Source: an uncultured Collinsella sp. | GTDB taxonomy: Bacteria > Actinomycetota > Coriobacteriia > Coriobacteriales > Coriobacteriaceae | Direction of reading: 5' to 3' | NCBI GenBank assembly: GCA_947003675.1 | Contig: CAMQPJ010000074.1 | Coordinates: 1 to 6,445 of the forward strand | Length of the DNA: 6,445 bases | Shown: piece by piece, positions 5,953 through 6,445 of the stretch | Layout: every line of letters begins with the position of its first letter | Position numbering within the stretch: the first letter of the stretch is position 1 | The notes under the pieces: generated by a model | What the model was told of the DNA's origin: nothing | The model's database searches: none | Seen by the model: only the letters and a program-made list of their open reading frames with translations | Program-made: the position numbers and the translations under genes

Positions 5953-6028
5953 GGCGACCTCCGCGGGGTCGCCGGCGCTGTGCTAGCGCTACACCGTATT
6001 TGCGCCCGCCGCGCGGTCTCGCCGGGCG
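5953..6028 (+). other. Further hairpins in the ssnA-ygfK spacer
   Basis: Three more stems follow. GGCGACC/GGTCGCC (5953-5959, 5967-5973) can extend inward by two pairs. GCGCT/AGCGC lies at 5975-5979 and 5985-5989. CGCCCG/CGGGCG lies at 6003-6008 and 6023-6028 and ends seven bases before the ygfK ribosome-binding site (6035-6041). No clear sigma70 promoter for ygfK is visible in this 148-nt gap, so ygfK is probably transcribed from upstream. Confidence 0.45.
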
Positions 6029-6047
6029 TTACAGAGAGGAGCTCATA

Positions 6048-6445
6048 ATGAGCGACATCATGAGGCCGATCCCGTTTTCGCAGCTGATGAACTGGATCAT
6101 CGAGGAGCACAAGACCCAGGACGCCATCTTTGGCGTGCGCAAGATGGTTACGACCAACCAGGAGGGCGCGCTTCCCATTTTTGACGAGCGCATCGAGACT
6201 CCGTTTGGCCCGGCCGCCGGTCCCAATACGCAGCTTGCCCAGAACATCGTGGCATCCTACGTGGCCGGTTCCCGCTTCTTTGAGCTCAAGACCGTCCAGG
6301 TTATGGACGGCGAGGAGCTCTCCAAGTGTGTGAACAAGCCCTGCATCGTGGCGCAGGACGAGTGCTACAACTGTGAGTGGTCGACCGAGCTCGAGGTTCC
6401 GCAGGCCTTTGCCGAGTACGTGAAGGCATGGTTCGCCTGCCACCT
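6048..6445 (+). CDS. ygfK: YgfK, putative selenate reductase-like Fe-S/flavin oxidoreductase subunit (N-terminal 132 aa, truncated by window edge)
   Basis: The start ATG 6048 follows AGAGGAG (6035-6041) at six bases. The N-terminus aligns closely with my recollection of E. coli YgfK: MSDIMRPIPF, then FGPAAGPNTQLAQNIV (residues 53-68), FFELKTVQ (77-84), DECYNCEWSTE (104-114) and EYVKAWFACHL (123 to the edge). The GPAAGPxTQLAQN and ELKT blocks belong to a dihydroorotate dehydrogenase-like flavin domain. Full-length YgfK is about 1000 residues, with NAD(P)H/FAD and Fe-S domains further on, so only about one eighth is here. The protein is thought to carry electrons to or from the selenium-dependent molybdenum hydroxylase in purine catabolism; the name selenate reductase is historical. 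Co-directional with ssnA, 148 bases away. Cysteines C94, C99, C106 and C109 cluster in this part. Confidence 0.95.
   Translation, partial: MSDIMRPIPFSQLMNWIIEEHKTQDAIFGVRKMVTTNQEGALPIFDERIETPFGPAAGPNTQLAQNIVASYVAGSRFFELKTVQVMDGEELSKCVNKPCIVAQDECYNCEWSTELEVPQAFAEYVKAWFACH

Noticed and set aside
6327..6371. Selenocysteine (in-frame TGA) in the visible genes
   Set aside because: No in-frame TGA was found in any supported gene; the selenium link rests on gene family association only.

Overview
The window looks like chromosomal DNA from a high-GC gut anaerobe. It is most likely a Coriobacteriia actinomycete such as Collinsella, but this is inferred from gene content, GC-rich third codon positions and AG-rich Shine-Dalgarno sites, and no marker gene is present to prove it. 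The main theme is anaerobic purine catabolism. A purine-type NCS2 permease is followed on the same strand by ssnA and the start of ygfK, two genes that travel with selenium-dependent molybdenum hydroxylases in the E. coli ygeW-yqeB region and in gut purine degraders.

Layout: (1) 1-1064, minus strand: 5' part of a U32-family protein, running off the left edge. (2) 1065-1442: divergent promoter region holding a 72-nt, almost fully palindromic repeat (1171-1242). (3) 1443-1820: ridA, ended by a strong bidirectional terminator (1851-1888) and followed by a third copy of the repeat arm (1905-1930). (4) 1945-2601, minus strand: a YheO-type PAS/HTH transcriptional regulator, convergent with ridA. 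(5) 2602-2952: AT-rich divergent regulatory region with a good sigma70-type promoter (2837-2865) overlapped by a Fur-box-like sequence, and an upstream inverted repeat. (6) 2953-4347: NCS2 permease. (7) 4348-4543: spacer with a chain of hairpins. (8) 4544-5899: ssnA. (9) 5900-6047: second hairpin-rich spacer. (10) 6048-6445: ygfK, cut by the right edge.

Proposed working: the permease imports a purine (xanthine, urate or similar). SsnA, an amidohydrolase-fold metalloenzyme, and YgfK, a large flavin/Fe-S oxidoreductase, act in its reductive or hydrolytic breakdown together with a molybdenum hydroxylase presumably encoded beyond the right edge. The divergent PAS/HTH protein is a plausible local regulator. 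RidA may clear 2-aminoacrylate, an intermediate formed when diaminopropionate from purine breakdown is cleaved, but it has its own promoter and terminator, so this link is an inference.

The observations most worth checking are the replacement of two key NCS2 carboxylates by glutamine in the permease, the palindromic repeat flanking ridA, the Fur-like site inside the cluster promoter, and the two structured intercistronic spacers. No tRNA, rRNA, CRISPR array, transposase gene or phage gene was seen.
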